Source of the DNA: Streptomyces antnestii
GTDB lineage: Bacteria; Actinomycetota; Actinomycetes; Streptomycetales; Streptomycetaceae
Length of the DNA: 64,000 nt
Direction of reading: 5' to 3'
Assembly (NCBI RefSeq): GCF_004005495.1
Contig: NZ_RZYA01000004.1
Span: 124,001-188,000 of the forward strand
The notes beneath the pieces are model-generated. The model was not told the DNA's origin, did not search any database, and was given only the letters and a program-made list of their open reading frames with translations. Numbering within the stretch: the stretch's first letter is position 1; each line of letters starts with the position of its first letter. Positions 46,621 through 55,887 of this stretch are shown piece by piece. A program made the translations under genes and the position numbers.

Positions 46621-47810
46621 AGCTGCTGCTTCTTGCGGCCGCTGAACAGGAAGCCGATGCCGATACCGGCGACGGCCGCCACGGCGACGACGTACCAGAC
46701 GCTGATGCCGCCGCCGTCCTTCTTCTTCTCGTCCTTCTTGCCGGCCTGCGTGGTGGCGGGCGCGGGGCCCGTCGCGTTCAGGGACTTCACCAGGTCGGTG
46801 CCGCCGAAGTCGCGCGGGTCCGCGCCGGCCGCGTGCGCGGCGAGGATCAGCTGGGCGTAGGCGGCCGGGCCGCTCTGCTCGGCCCACTTCGAGGAGTTCT
46901 TCTCCAGCCAGCTCAGCGCGGGGGCGGCCTGGTCGGGGTGACCGGAGGCGGCGAGCGCGGTGACCGCATCGGCCGTGTTGCCGAAGTCGGGCTGTGCCTT
47001 GGCGCCCGGCATCGCCGACATGAGGTGGTGGTCCTTGGCCAGCGCCTGGGTCAGATACGCGGCGCCGTTCTGTGCGGCCTGCGCCGCGCCGGGGGTGCCG
47101 GAGCCCTTGCAGACCGGCTTCCCGGCCTGCTTCGCGCCGTCGGCGGCGAGGCCCTTGCCGAGCCCGCCGAGCACACCGGCCGCCGTCGCGTCCGCGTTGG
47201 CCGCGAGCTTCCCCTTCTTGTCCGGCTGGTACGCGAACGCGCCCCCGCCGTCCTCGCCGCACGGGATCGACAGCTTCACGAGCGCGTCCTGCGCCGACGT
47301 CACCTTCTCGCCGGCCGCGGCGAGCGCGCCGATCACGACGGACGTGGAGTTGGCGTCGGCGGCGCCGCCCGGGGTGTACCCCCAGCCGCCGCCCTTGACC
47401 TGGACGGACTTCAGCCACGTCACGGCCTTGCCGACCTCGGCGTCGTGCCCGCCGAGCGCGGCGAGGGCCTGCACCGCGGCGGCCGTGCTGTTCGAGTCGA
47501 GAGGGGTCTTGGCGTCGCACGCCTTGCCCGGGTCGACGCGGAACGCGGCGAAGCCGCCGTTCGCGCACTGCTGCCCGGTCAGCCAGTCCACGGCCTTGGC
47601 CGCGGGCTTCACACCGACGGTGTCCTGGGCGAGCAGCGAGAGCGACTGCCGCCAGACACCGTCGTACGTCGGGTCGGACGTGCCGTAGAGACCGGAGGGG
47701 ACGACGACCTTGGGGGAGGGCGAGGCGCTGTCCGCGACCGCGGCGGGCGCACAGACGGCGCCGATCACGACGGTCGCGCCGACGAGCGCGGCGCTGCGGC
47801 GAATGTTCAT
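46617..47810 (-). CDS. Secreted alpha/alpha-toroid protein (prenyltransferase/squalene-oxidase repeat), anchored
   Basis: A 397-residue exported protein. The signal peptide (MNIRRSAALVGATVVIGAVCAPAAVA) leads to repeated helical pairs: AVDWLTGQQCANGGFAAFR, AVTWLKSVQVKGGGWGYTPGG and LSWLEKNSSKWAEQSG, with the QQxxxGGF/GGW repeats of the squalene-cyclase-like alpha/alpha6 toroid. It ends with a TM helix (ISVWYVVAVAAVAGIGIGFLF) and GRKKQQL. No catalytic DxDD motif is seen, so it is unlikely to cyclise terpenes. First gene after a cobalamin riboswitch. By fold and context it may bind corrinoid outside the cell as intrinsic factor does. Confidence 0.83.
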   Translation of the reverse strand: MNIRRSAALVGATVVIGAVCAPAAVADSASPSPKVVVPSGLYGTSDPTYDGVWRQSLSLLAQDTVGVKPAAKAVDWLTGQQCANGGFAAFRVDPGKACDAKTPLDSNSTAAAVQALAALGGHDAEVGKAVTWLKSVQVKGGGWGYTPGGAADANSTSVVIGALAAAGEKVTSAQDALVKLSIPCGEDGGGAFAYQPDKKGKLAANADATAAGVLGGLGKGLAADGAKQAGKPVCKGSGTPGAAQAAQNGAAYLTQALAKDHHLMSAMPGAKAQPDFGNTADAVTALAASGHPDQAAPALSWLEKNSSKWAEQSGPAAYAQLILAAHAAGADPRDFGGTDLVKSLNATGPAPATTQAGKKDEKKKDGGGISVWYVVAVAAVAGIGIGFLFSGRKKQQL

Positions 47811-47904
47811 GGTGGGGCGGGTGCCTCTCCCTGCGGGGAGCCGGGCGGCACGGCACACGCGGGCACCGGGCGGCTCCGGCTCCGTATGCCTCGACGGTGC
47901 CGGC

Positions 47905-48056
47905 CACCGGCGGCTGCCGATGACACGAGCCGGTCATGTCCCGTACGAGGCAGTCCGGCTCGCCACGGAGGTGGCTCACGGTTGCGGGGTCAGCGCCGGA
48001 TTCGCACCGGCTTCCCCCCGTGCGGGCATGAGAACGACCCGCTCACTGTACCGGCC
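47905..48056 (-). promoter_or_regulatory. Cobalamin riboswitch
   Basis: On the minus strand the order is: GCGGGTCGTTCTCATGCCCGC, then GGGAAGCCGGTGCGAATCC (the B12 core), GGCGCTGACCCCGCAACCGT, GAGCC, and the B12 box GCCGGACTGCCTC (plus 47946-47958). These are the conserved adenosylcobalamin-riboswitch core segments in the right order and spacing. It precedes the toroid gene by about 100 bp and so controls the five-gene ECF operon. The downstream stem (GGAGCCG...CGGCTCC) could be the expression platform. Confidence 0.9.
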
Positions 48057-48082
48057 CGTAGCCACACCCCCACGGGGTGCCC

Positions 48083-48118
48083 GAAGGGGGCGGGGCAGAC
48101 ACCTGCCCCGCCCCCTTC
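48083..48118. terminator. Strong hairpin terminator
   Basis: GAAGGGGGCGGGGCAG (48083-48098), loop ACAC, and its exact complement CTGCCCCGCCCCCTTC (48103-48118): a 16-bp perfect stem. It lies between the flotillin gene and the riboswitch, so it probably ends the NfeD-flotillin transcript. Confidence 0.85.
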
Positions 48119-48323
48119 ACAGCCGATGTGCCTAGGGCGTGTCCGGCGGATCATGGCCGGGGTCGCGACTCCCCAGCTACCGCTGGAAGGTGCCCGCATT
48201 CGCACGGCACCTCGCCGCGTTGCCGAAACGCCCGGACAGCTCCGCTGCCAGGACGCTCCGGCGCCTTGCGATGCACCGCACCGGACGCCGTGACCTGTCC
48301 GACCCTGATCCGACGGTCACCCC
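48119..48323. other. Intergenic stretch, possible dispersed element remnant
   Basis: Between the terminator and the flotillin stop. It begins CTAGGGCGTGTCCGGCGG, a start that resembles the ends of IS-type or dispersed intergenic repeats I have seen in Streptomyces, but no transposase frame is present. Nothing else is recognisable. Treat as unexplained. Confidence 0.3.
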
Positions 48324-49526
48324 CTAGCGGATGTCGACCGGACCGTCGTCGCCCGAGCGCTTGGCGGCGTTGCCGCCGTCCACCGGGCTCGACGCCGCGC
48401 CCAGGTAGCGCTGGATGTCGCCGCCCGGCTGCTTCGTCTCGCCGTCGGGTGTGCCGAGGTTGCGGCGGACCGAGTCGAGGATGGTCAGGCCCTGGCCGAC
48501 GAGCCCGGCGGCGATCTCGCCGAGACCGTCCGCGCCGTTCAGCACGTTCACGTTGGCGCCCGCGAGACCGCTGGCCGCCTCCTTCACGATCTGCGGCAGC
48601 TGGTCGATGAGCATGCGGTCGAGCGCGACCCGGTCGTACGACGCCGCCGCCTCGGCCTGGATCTTCATCCGCTCGGCCTCGGCGATCGCCATCACGCGGA
48701 TCCGCTCGGCGTCGGCCTCGGCGGGCTTCACGACCTCGGCCACCAGCTGCTGCTGGCGCAGTTCGGCCGCACGCTCGGCCAGTTCGGTGCGCGCCATGAG
48801 CACTTCCTGCTCCGCGTGCGCCTGCGCCAGCGGGCCGGCCTGGGCGGCCGCGGCCTGGGCGCGGTCGATCTCGGCCTTGTACTGGGCCTGGACGACGGCG
48901 GTCTGCCGGGCGTACTCGGCCTGGTTGCGCTGGGCCTCCTGCTCCGCCTGGGTCGAGGCCTGGGTGGCCTGCGCCTGGGCGATCTGGGCCTGCCGCTGGA
49001 TCGCGGCCTTGTGCGGGGCCGACATCGCGTCGATGTAGCCGGTCGCGCCGTCGTCGATGGACTGGATCTGGAGCGAGTCCACGATCAGGCCGATCTTCGC
49101 CATCTCGGCCTTCGAGGTGTCGAGGACCTCGGCGGCGAGCTTCTGCCGCTCGGTGACGATCTCCTCGACCGTCATCGAGCCGATGATGGAGCGCAGGTGA
49201 CCGGCGAAGATCCGGCCGGTGAGGACCGACATCTGGTCCTGGTCGGAGAGGAACCGCTGGCCGGCGTTGACGATGCTCTCCGTGTCATTGCCCACCTTGA
49301 AGGCGATGACGGCGCGCACGGTCAGGGAGATGCCCTGCCGGGTCACGCACTTCTCGACGACCTCGGCCTCCGACATGGCCAAGGAAAGGAAACGGGTCTT
49401 GCGGAAGATTGGCAGGACGAACTTTCCGTGCCCGGTCACCACCCGGAACGGCGCTCCCCCAAGTCCCCGCCTGCCACCCGAGATCAGCATTGCCTCGTCG
49501 GGTGAGGGGACGCGATATCCGAACAT
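48324..49526 (-). CDS. SPFH/flotillin family protein
   Basis: A 400-residue protein. The SPFH (band 7) domain covers about 15-200: GLGGAPFRVVTGHGKFVLPIFRKTRFLSLAMSEAEV, then KVGNDTESIVNAGQRFL. The long coiled-coil that follows is rich in Ala/Gln/Glu (QAQIAQAQATQASTQAEQEAQRNQ region and ERAAELRQQQLVAEVV). The C-terminal part after about 330 is not conserved. Flotillins scaffold membrane microdomains and partner with NfeD proteases. It lies 12 bp after the NfeD-like gene, so the two are probably co-transcribed. No transmembrane helix is obvious. Confidence 0.87.
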   Translation of the reverse strand: MFGYRVPSPDEAMLISGGRRGLGGAPFRVVTGHGKFVLPIFRKTRFLSLAMSEAEVVEKCVTRQGISLTVRAVIAFKVGNDTESIVNAGQRFLSDQDQMSVLTGRIFAGHLRSIIGSMTVEEIVTERQKLAAEVLDTSKAEMAKIGLIVDSLQIQSIDDGATGYIDAMSAPHKAAIQRQAQIAQAQATQASTQAEQEAQRNQAEYARQTAVVQAQYKAEIDRAQAAAAQAGPLAQAHAEQEVLMARTELAERAAELRQQQLVAEVVKPAEADAERIRVMAIAEAERMKIQAEAAASYDRVALDRMLIDQLPQIVKEAASGLAGANVNVLNGADGLGEIAAGLVGQGLTILDSVRRNLGTPDGETKQPGGDIQRYLGAASSPVDGGNAAKRSGDDGPVDIR

Positions 49527-49538
49527 CCTTGAGTCTCC

Positions 49539-49847
49539 TTAGCGGGAGCCGCCGATGTCGCCGGAGCCGTGGTCGGGCTCGTCCAGCGACGGATCGGACC
49601 AGGGCATGACGACGACCTGGCGGGTGCCGCGCGACTCGATGACCAGCACCGTCGTCCCGCGTCGCAGAGGCTCGTCGGACCAGGCGAAGAACGTCTCGCT
49701 GCCGCCCCTGACCCTCACCAGTACCTCGCCCGGGCCCTCCGATCCGCGCGTGCCGATGATCAGCTTCCCCGTGCAGCCGACCACGGCCTCGTCCGGCGCC
49801 ATCGGTGGCCGCCCCCTTGTTGTTTCCGGTTCTGAGGTGACTGACAT
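49539..49847 (-). CDS. NfeD-like small protein
   Basis: A 102-residue protein with a beta-barrel-like C-terminal region (EVLVRVRGGSETFFAWSDEPLRRGTTVLVIES, then VVVMPW), the OB-fold of the short NfeD1b type that sits next to flotillin genes. The N-terminal 25 residues are polar and no membrane helix is seen, so it lacks the protease domain. Adjacent to and upstream of the SPFH gene on the same strand. Confidence 0.78.
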   Translation of the reverse strand: MSVTSEPETTRGRPPMAPDEAVVGCTGKLIIGTRGSEGPGEVLVRVRGGSETFFAWSDEPLRRGTTVLVIESRGTRQVVVMPWSDPSLDEPDHGSGDIGGSR

Positions 49848-49904
49848 TACGCCGGTTGGGACCGGTGGACTACGTGCAGGGCGGCCGACGGTGCGGTGAT
49901 CGCG

Positions 49905-50954
49905 TCAGACGGCCACGTACGTCACCGGATCGCTCCCGTCCACGGCCTGCACGTGGCCCAGCTTCACCAGGCGGCGCAGGTGGGACTCGGCCTCCGAGAC
50001 GGCGATGGTGCGCGACCCGTAGGGGATCTGTTCCCAGGGCCGGTTCCACTCCATCCGCTCGGCGAGCTGCCACGGGGTGAGCGGGCCGGCGAGCAGCGCC
50101 CGCAGCCCGGCGAGGCGCTCCTCGTGGTGGTCGAGCAGCTCCCGTACGCGGGCGGGAGCGTCGGTGAAGGTGTGCTGGTGGGCGGGGAGCACCTCGGCGG
50201 GGGCGAGGCGGCCGATGAGTTCGAGGGAGGCCAGGTAGTCGCCCAGGGGGTCGGTGACGGTGGCGTCATCCGGGTCCTCGTACAGGCCGATGTGCGGGGT
50301 GATGCCGGGGAGCAGGTGGTCGCCGGAGAAGAGGCGGCCGTTGCCCTCGAGCCCGGCGGGGTGCTCCTCGTCCAGGTGCAGGCAGACGTGGCCCGGGGTG
50401 TGGCCGGGGGTCCAGATCGCGCGGAGTCTGCGGCCCGGCAGGTCGAGCAGGTCGCCGGGGGTGATGGTGCGGTCGGGCAGGGCCGGGTCGAGGCCGGGCA
50501 TGCTGCGGGTACGGCCGTTGTCGCGGGCCGCGATCAGCGGGGCGATGTGCTCCTCGGGGGCGCCGGCGCCAATGAGCTTGGTGACCATGTACCCGTACCA
50601 GCGTGACGGCGGGTTCTGGCGGGTGCGGCGGACGACGGCCGCGTCCGCCTCGTGCATCGCGATCCAGGCACCGGAGGCCTCGCGGACCTTGGCGGACAGG
50701 CCGTGGTGGTCGGGGTGGTGATGGGTGACGAGGACGCCGGTGAGTTCGCCGACGGACGTGCCGCACGCGGCCAGACCGGCGGTGAGGGTGTCCCAGGACG
50801 TCGGGTCGTCCCAGCCGGTGTCGACGAGGACGGGGCCCGCGTCGGTGGCCACGAGGTGGACGAGGGTGTAGCCGAGGGGGTTGTCCGGGATCGGGACCTG
50901 GATGCTCCAGACCCCTCCGCCGTGGTCCTTCACCTGGCCGGTCGCCTCAGTCAT
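49905..50954 (-). CDS. MBL-fold metallohydrolase
   Basis: A 349-residue metallo-beta-lactamase-fold enzyme. The zinc motif is LVTHHHPDHHG (His78, His79, His80, Asp82, His83), followed by H in WTPGHTPGHVCLHLD and D/H in LFSGDHLLPG, giving a full binuclear site. C-terminal wHTH-like tail (ERMEWNRPWEQIPYG...). Probably a lactonase or thioester/sulfatase-like hydrolase. Start ATG is preferred to a longer frame. A KstR operator match lies 40 bp upstream, shared with the divergent aldehyde dehydrogenase, so it likely belongs to the steroid regulon. Confidence 0.85.
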   Translation of the reverse strand: MTEATGQVKDHGGGVWSIQVPIPDNPLGYTLVHLVATDAGPVLVDTGWDDPTSWDTLTAGLAACGTSVGELTGVLVTHHHPDHHGLSAKVREASGAWIAMHEADAAVVRRTRQNPPSRWYGYMVTKLIGAGAPEEHIAPLIAARDNGRTRSMPGLDPALPDRTITPGDLLDLPGRRLRAIWTPGHTPGHVCLHLDEEHPAGLEGNGRLFSGDHLLPGITPHIGLYEDPDDATVTDPLGDYLASLELIGRLAPAEVLPAHQHTFTDAPARVRELLDHHEERLAGLRALLAGPLTPWQLAERMEWNRPWEQIPYGSRTIAVSEAESHLRRLVKLGHVQAVDGSDPVTYVAV

Positions 50955-50993
50955 GGGTCCCCACTTCTCGCGTGCACCGCCGAACACTGTCTT

Positions 50994-51007
50994 TGAAACT
51001 TGTTGCA
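50994..51007. promoter_or_regulatory. KstR operator (exact match)
   Basis: TGAAACTTGTTGCA is an exact TNNAACNNGTTNNA match, 40 bp upstream of the MBL hydrolase start. It shares the 11-mer TGAAACTTGTT with the operator in front of kstR itself. Confidence 0.8.
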
Positions 51008-51074
51008 AGTATCTACCTGATCAACCGTCAGATCCAGGGCCGGTGAAGGCGGCGCGACCCTTCCGGATGCGAAC

Positions 51075-51088
51075 TAGAACTGGTATCA
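51075..51088. promoter_or_regulatory. KstR-like operator, aldehyde dehydrogenase side
   Basis: TAGAACTGGTATCA matches TNNAACNNGTTNNA with one mismatch (GTA for GTT). It lies within the palindrome AGAACTG-GTAT-CAGTTCT (51076-51093) and is 20/23 identical over the 51071-51093 window to the reverse complement of the fadA5 site. It lies 46 bp upstream of the aldehyde dehydrogenase. Confidence 0.75.
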
Positions 51089-51133
51089 GTTCTGAAACGG
51101 CGTCAGGAAACGGCCGCAGGAGGCAAGTCAGCC

Positions 51134-52590
<1,457 letters not shown>

Positions 52591-52591
<1 letters not shown>

Positions 52592-52824
52592 TGGGGGACC
52601 GCTGGCACGTCGAGGTCGACCGGGGCGTCTGCATCGGCTCCGGAATGTGTGTGAACCATGCCCCGGGCGGCTTCCGCCTCGACTCCGCCCGCCAGTCCCA
52701 CCCGGCGGAGGCGGAGACGGACGCCAACGAGAAGGTGCTCACGGCGGCCGAGGGCTGCCCGGTGGAGGCCATCACGATCACGCTGTCCGACAGCGGCGAA
52801 GTGGTGTTCCCGCCCGAGGAGTAG
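52591..52824 (+). CDS. Ferredoxin, 3Fe-4S type, P450 partner
   Basis: A 77-residue acidic ferredoxin overlapping the ALDH stop by one base. Three cysteines, C14-x5-C20 and C56-P, match the single-cluster [3Fe-4S] ferredoxins that feed P450 enzymes in actinobacteria. The pattern VEVDRGVCIGSGMC and CPVEAITI is typical. It is the likely electron donor to CYP125, although the two genes are 13 kb apart. Confidence 0.87.
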
Positions 52825-52849
52825 CGCGGTGTCGACGGGAGCCGGGCCG

Positions 52850-53584
52850 CTACTTCCGCGGTTCCGGCTCCGTGAGGTCGATCAGGCGGCACACCGTCTC
52901 GATGTCGATCTTCACCTGCGCGATCGAGGCGCGCCCCGACAGCCAGGTGATGAGGGCCGAGTGCCACGTGTGCTCGATGACGCGGACCGCCGAGAGCTGC
53001 TGCGGGGTCGGGGCGTCCAGCTCCATCGCGTCCAGGATGATCGCCGTCGTCTGCCGGGAGACCTGGTCGACCTCGGGGCTCACACTGCGGTCGGCGAACG
53101 TCAGGGCGCGCACCATCGCGTCGGCGAGGTGCGGCTCGCGCTGGAGCGCGCGGAAGGCCCGCATCAGGGTCTCCGCGACCCGCTCCGAGGGCAGGTCGGA
53201 CGACGGCGGGCGCTTGCGGACCGTGGCGTGCATGTGCTGGAGCTGGTCCTGCATCGTCGCCACGAGCAGATGGACCTTGGAGGGGAAGTAGCGGTACAGC
53301 GTGCCGAGCGCGACCTGCGAGGACTCGGCGACCTCACGCATCTGTACGGCGTCGAACCCGCCCCGGCTGGCCAGCTGCGCGCTCGCGTGCAGGATGCGGC
53401 GGCGGCGCGCCTCCTGGCGCTCGGTGAGGGGCGGCGACGCCGGATGTGCCGTCCTGACGTCCGAGGTCTTCGCTTCGGAGGTCTTCGCTTCCGCGGTCTT
53501 CGCTTCCGCTGTCATGGGTCCCGTTCCGTGGCCGTCAGCCGGTGTCCGGTTTTTCGTGTCCGGTTTTTCCAGGGAGCTCATCAT
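52850..53584 (-). CDS. kstR: TetR-family steroid catabolism repressor KstR
   Basis: A 244-residue regulator matching mycobacterial KstR: TERQEARRRRILHASAQLASRGGFDAVQMREVAE then SQVALGTLYRYFPSKVHLLVATM, which is the KstR HTH and first effector-domain helices, and WHSALITWLSGRASIAQV near the end. Ligand in the family is a steroid-CoA thioester. Start ATG after GCGAGG is used; the N-terminal 45 residues are extra, with an EAKT repeat (AEAKT x3) not in mycobacterial KstR, so a later start (Met24) is possible. A perfect operator match lies 113 bp upstream of the ATG, indicating autoregulation. Confidence 0.9.
   Translation of the reverse strand: MMSSLEKPDTKNRTPADGHGTGPMTAEAKTAEAKTSEAKTSDVRTAHPASPPLTERQEARRRRILHASAQLASRGGFDAVQMREVAESSQVALGTLYRYFPSKVHLLVATMQDQLQHMHATVRKRPPSSDLPSERVAETLMRAFRALQREPHLADAMVRALTFADRSVSPEVDQVSRQTTAIILDAMELDAPTPQQLSAVRVIEHTWHSALITWLSGRASIAQVKIDIETVCRLIDLTEPEPRK
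53463..53507. repeat. 15-bp repeats in the kstR 5' end
   Basis: Three consecutive 15-base units of the type GAGGTCTTCGCTTCG encode AEAKT-type pentapeptides at the N-terminus of KstR. The frame is preserved, so it may vary among strains. Confidence 0.85.
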
Positions 53585-53696
53585 GGCAGGGCCTCGCCGG
53601 CTCCGTCGTGGCGTGAATCACCTGATCCGGGCGTCACAACGAAGCTACCTGCCGGTAGATTCTGTGCTCCTCGAGCTATCGAAGAGTCAGCAAGTC

Positions 53697-53710
53697 TGAA
53701 ACTTGTTCTA
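53697..53710. promoter_or_regulatory. KstR operator (exact match)
   Basis: TGAAACTTGTTCTA matches TNNAACNNGTTNNA exactly. It lies between the divergent kstR (start 53584) and the glycosyltransferase gene (start 53765). It suits kstR autoregulation and may also repress the glycosyltransferase operon. Confidence 0.85.
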
Positions 53711-53764
53711 GATTACCGCCCACGCGTACTCTCGCGTGAACATGCCGTGAGAAGGGGGCCCCGA

Positions 53765-55162
53765 GTGACCGCTGAGGCCATGGAGGCCGGTCCCCGGGCG
53801 GGGTCGCGCACTGACGGTGACCGTCCGTTGCGCATCGCTCTCCTCACGTACAAGGGGAACCCGTTCTGCGGCGGACAGGGCGTCTACGTACGCCACCTGT
53901 CCCGCGAACTCGCCCGGCTCGGGCACCAGGTCGAGGTCATCGGATCCCAGCCCTACCCCGTCCTCGACGAGGGCGAGGACCTCACCGGTCTCCGCCTCAC
54001 CGAACTCCCCAGCCTCGACCTCTACCGCAGCCCCGACCCGTTCCGCACACCCAAGCGCGACGAGTACCGCGACTGGGTCGACGCCCTCGAGGTCGGCACC
54101 ATGTGGACCGGCGGCTTCCCCGAACCCCTCACGTTCTCGCTGCGCGCCCGGCGTCATCTGCGGGCCAGGCGCGGCGAGTTCGACGTCGTGCACGACAACC
54201 AGACCCTCGGCTACGGCCTGTTGGGCGGGCCCGCCGCGCTCGGCGCCCCCCTCGTCACCACGATCCACCACCCCATCACCGTCGACCGGCAGCTGGAGAT
54301 CGACGCCGCCGAGACGTGGCAGCAGCGGATGTCCAAGCGCCGCTGGTACGCGTTCACGCGCATGCAGAAGCGCGTCGCCCGCCGCCTGCCGTCCGTCCTC
54401 ACCGTCTCCGGGACCTCGCGCCAGGAGATCGTCGACCACCTCGGCGTACGCCAGGACCGGATCCGCGTCGTGCACATCGGCGCCGACACCGACCTCTTCT
54501 CACCGGACCGGTCGGTGGCCGAGGTGCCGGGCCGCATCGTGACGACGTCCAGCGCCGACGTCCCCCTCAAGGGACTCGTCTTCCTCGTCGAGGCGCTCGC
54601 CAAGGTCCGCACCGAGAACCCGGACGCCCATCTCGTCGTCGTCGGCAAGCGTGCCGAGGACGGGCCCGTCGCCGCGGCCATCGAGCGGTACGGCCTCGAA
54701 GGCGCCGTCACCTTCGTCAAGGGCATCACGGACGCCGAACTCGTCGACCTCGTGCGCTCCGCCGAAGTCGCCTGCGTGCCCTCCCTGTACGAGGGCTTCT
54801 CGCTGCCCGCGGCCGAGGCCATGGCCACCGGCACCCCGCTCGTCGCCACCACCGGCGGCGCGATCCCCGAGGTCGCCGGGCGCGACGGCGAGACCTGCCT
54901 CGCGGTGCCCACCGGCGACGCGGGCGCCCTGGCCGCCGCCCTGACCCGGCTCCTGGACGACCCGGAACTGCGGAAGCGGCTCGGCGCCGCGGGCCGCGAG
55001 CGGGTCCTGCGGAACTTCACCTGGGCCCGCGCCGCGCTCGGCACCGCCGAGCTCTACCGCGAGTCCATCGCCCGCTCGGCCGGCCGGGTGCCCGCCGGGG
55101 CCCGCGCCACCACCCCCCACGAACGTGCAGGATCCGACCGCGAAAGCAGGGCCACGTGCTGA
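53765..55162 (+). CDS. GT4-family glycosyltransferase
   Basis: A 465-residue GT-B glycosyltransferase starting at GTG after AAGGGGG. N-terminal Rossmann half: RIALLTYKGNPFCGGQGVYVRHLSRELARLGHQVEVIG, with the VRHLS and HDNQTLGYGLL segments; C-terminal half has VVHIGADTDLFSPD, VSRTSR-like ISG, KGLVFLVEALAKV and the donor site EGFSLPAAEAMATGTPLVATTGGAIPEV (E-x7-E). Shares architecture with retaining GT4 enzymes such as mannosyl- or glucosyltransferases. It ends with a seven-base overlap to the next gene. Acceptor unknown. Confidence 0.88.
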   Translation: MTAEAMEAGPRAGSRTDGDRPLRIALLTYKGNPFCGGQGVYVRHLSRELARLGHQVEVIGSQPYPVLDEGEDLTGLRLTELPSLDLYRSPDPFRTPKRDEYRDWVDALEVGTMWTGGFPEPLTFSLRARRHLRARRGEFDVVHDNQTLGYGLLGGPAALGAPLVTTIHHPITVDRQLEIDAAETWQQRMSKRRWYAFTRMQKRVARRLPSVLTVSGTSRQEIVDHLGVRQDRIRVVHIGADTDLFSPDRSVAEVPGRIVTTSSADVPLKGLVFLVEALAKVRTENPDAHLVVVGKRAEDGPVAAAIERYGLEGAVTFVKGITDAELVDLVRSAEVACVPSLYEGFSLPAAEAMATGTPLVATTGGAIPEVAGRDGETCLAVPTGDAGALAAALTRLLDDPELRKRLGAAGRERVLRNFTWARAALGTAELYRESIARSAGRVPAGARATTPHERAGSDRESRATC

Positions 55163-55887
55163 CCGTCGACTTCACCCGCTTCCCGCTCGCCGCAGGCGAC
55201 CGCGTCCTCGACCTCGGCTGTGGAGCCGGTCGGCACGCGTTCGAGTGCTACCGGCGCGGGGCCCAGGTGGTCGCCCTCGACCAGAACGGCGAGGAGATCC
55301 GCGAGGTCGCCAAGTGGTTCGCCGCGATGAAGGAGGCGGGCGAGGCGCCGGCCGGGGCCACGGCCACCGCCATGGAGGGCGACGCCCTCAACCTCCCCTT
55401 CCCGGACGAGTCGTTCGACGTCGTGATCATCTCCGAGGTCATGGAGCACATCCCCGACGACAAGGGCGTCCTCGCCGAGATGGTGCGCGTCCTCAAGCCG
55501 GGCGGCCGCATCGCCGTGACCGTCCCGCGCTACGGCCCCGAGAAGGTCTGCTGGGCGCTCAGCGACGCGTACCACGAGGTCGAGGGCGGGCACATCCGCA
55601 TCTACAAGGCCGACGAACTCCTCGGCAAGATGCGCGAAGCGGGCCTCAAGCCGTACGGCACCCACCACGCGCACGCACTGCACGCGCCGTACTGGTGGCT
55701 CAAGTGCGCGTTCGGCGTCGACAACGACAAGGCGCTGCCCGTGCGGGCGTACCACAAGCTCCTCGTCTGGGACATCATGAAGAAGCCGGCGCTCACCCGG
55801 GTCACCGAGCAGCTCCTCAACCCCGTCGTCGGCAAGAGCTTCGTCGCCTACGCCACCAAGCCGCACCTGCCCAAGGCCGAGGCGTGA
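55156..55887 (+). CDS. Class I SAM-dependent methyltransferase
   Basis: A 243-residue methyltransferase starting at GTG within the end of the glycosyltransferase gene. SAM motif I is RVLDLGCGAGRHAFECYRRG, with the acidic tip VVALDQNGEE, motif II FDVVIISEVMEHIPDDKG and the post-motif LKPGGRIAVTVPRYGPE. The aromatic C-terminal region (HAPYWWLKCAFG) is typical of methyltransferases next to GT4 genes. It may methylate a sugar or the same glycolipid. Overlaps the next gene at GTGA. Confidence 0.85.
   Translation: MLTVDFTRFPLAAGDRVLDLGCGAGRHAFECYRRGAQVVALDQNGEEIREVAKWFAAMKEAGEAPAGATATAMEGDALNLPFPDESFDVVIISEVMEHIPDDKGVLAEMVRVLKPGGRIAVTVPRYGPEKVCWALSDAYHEVEGGHIRIYKADELLGKMREAGLKPYGTHHAHALHAPYWWLKCAFGVDNDKALPVRAYHKLLVWDIMKKPALTRVTEQLLNPVVGKSFVAYATKPHLPKAEA

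Noticed and set aside
48119..48323. Insertion sequence remnant
   Set aside because: The start resembles IS-type or intergenic repeat ends, but no transposase frame or paired terminal repeats were found; listed only as unexplained sequence.
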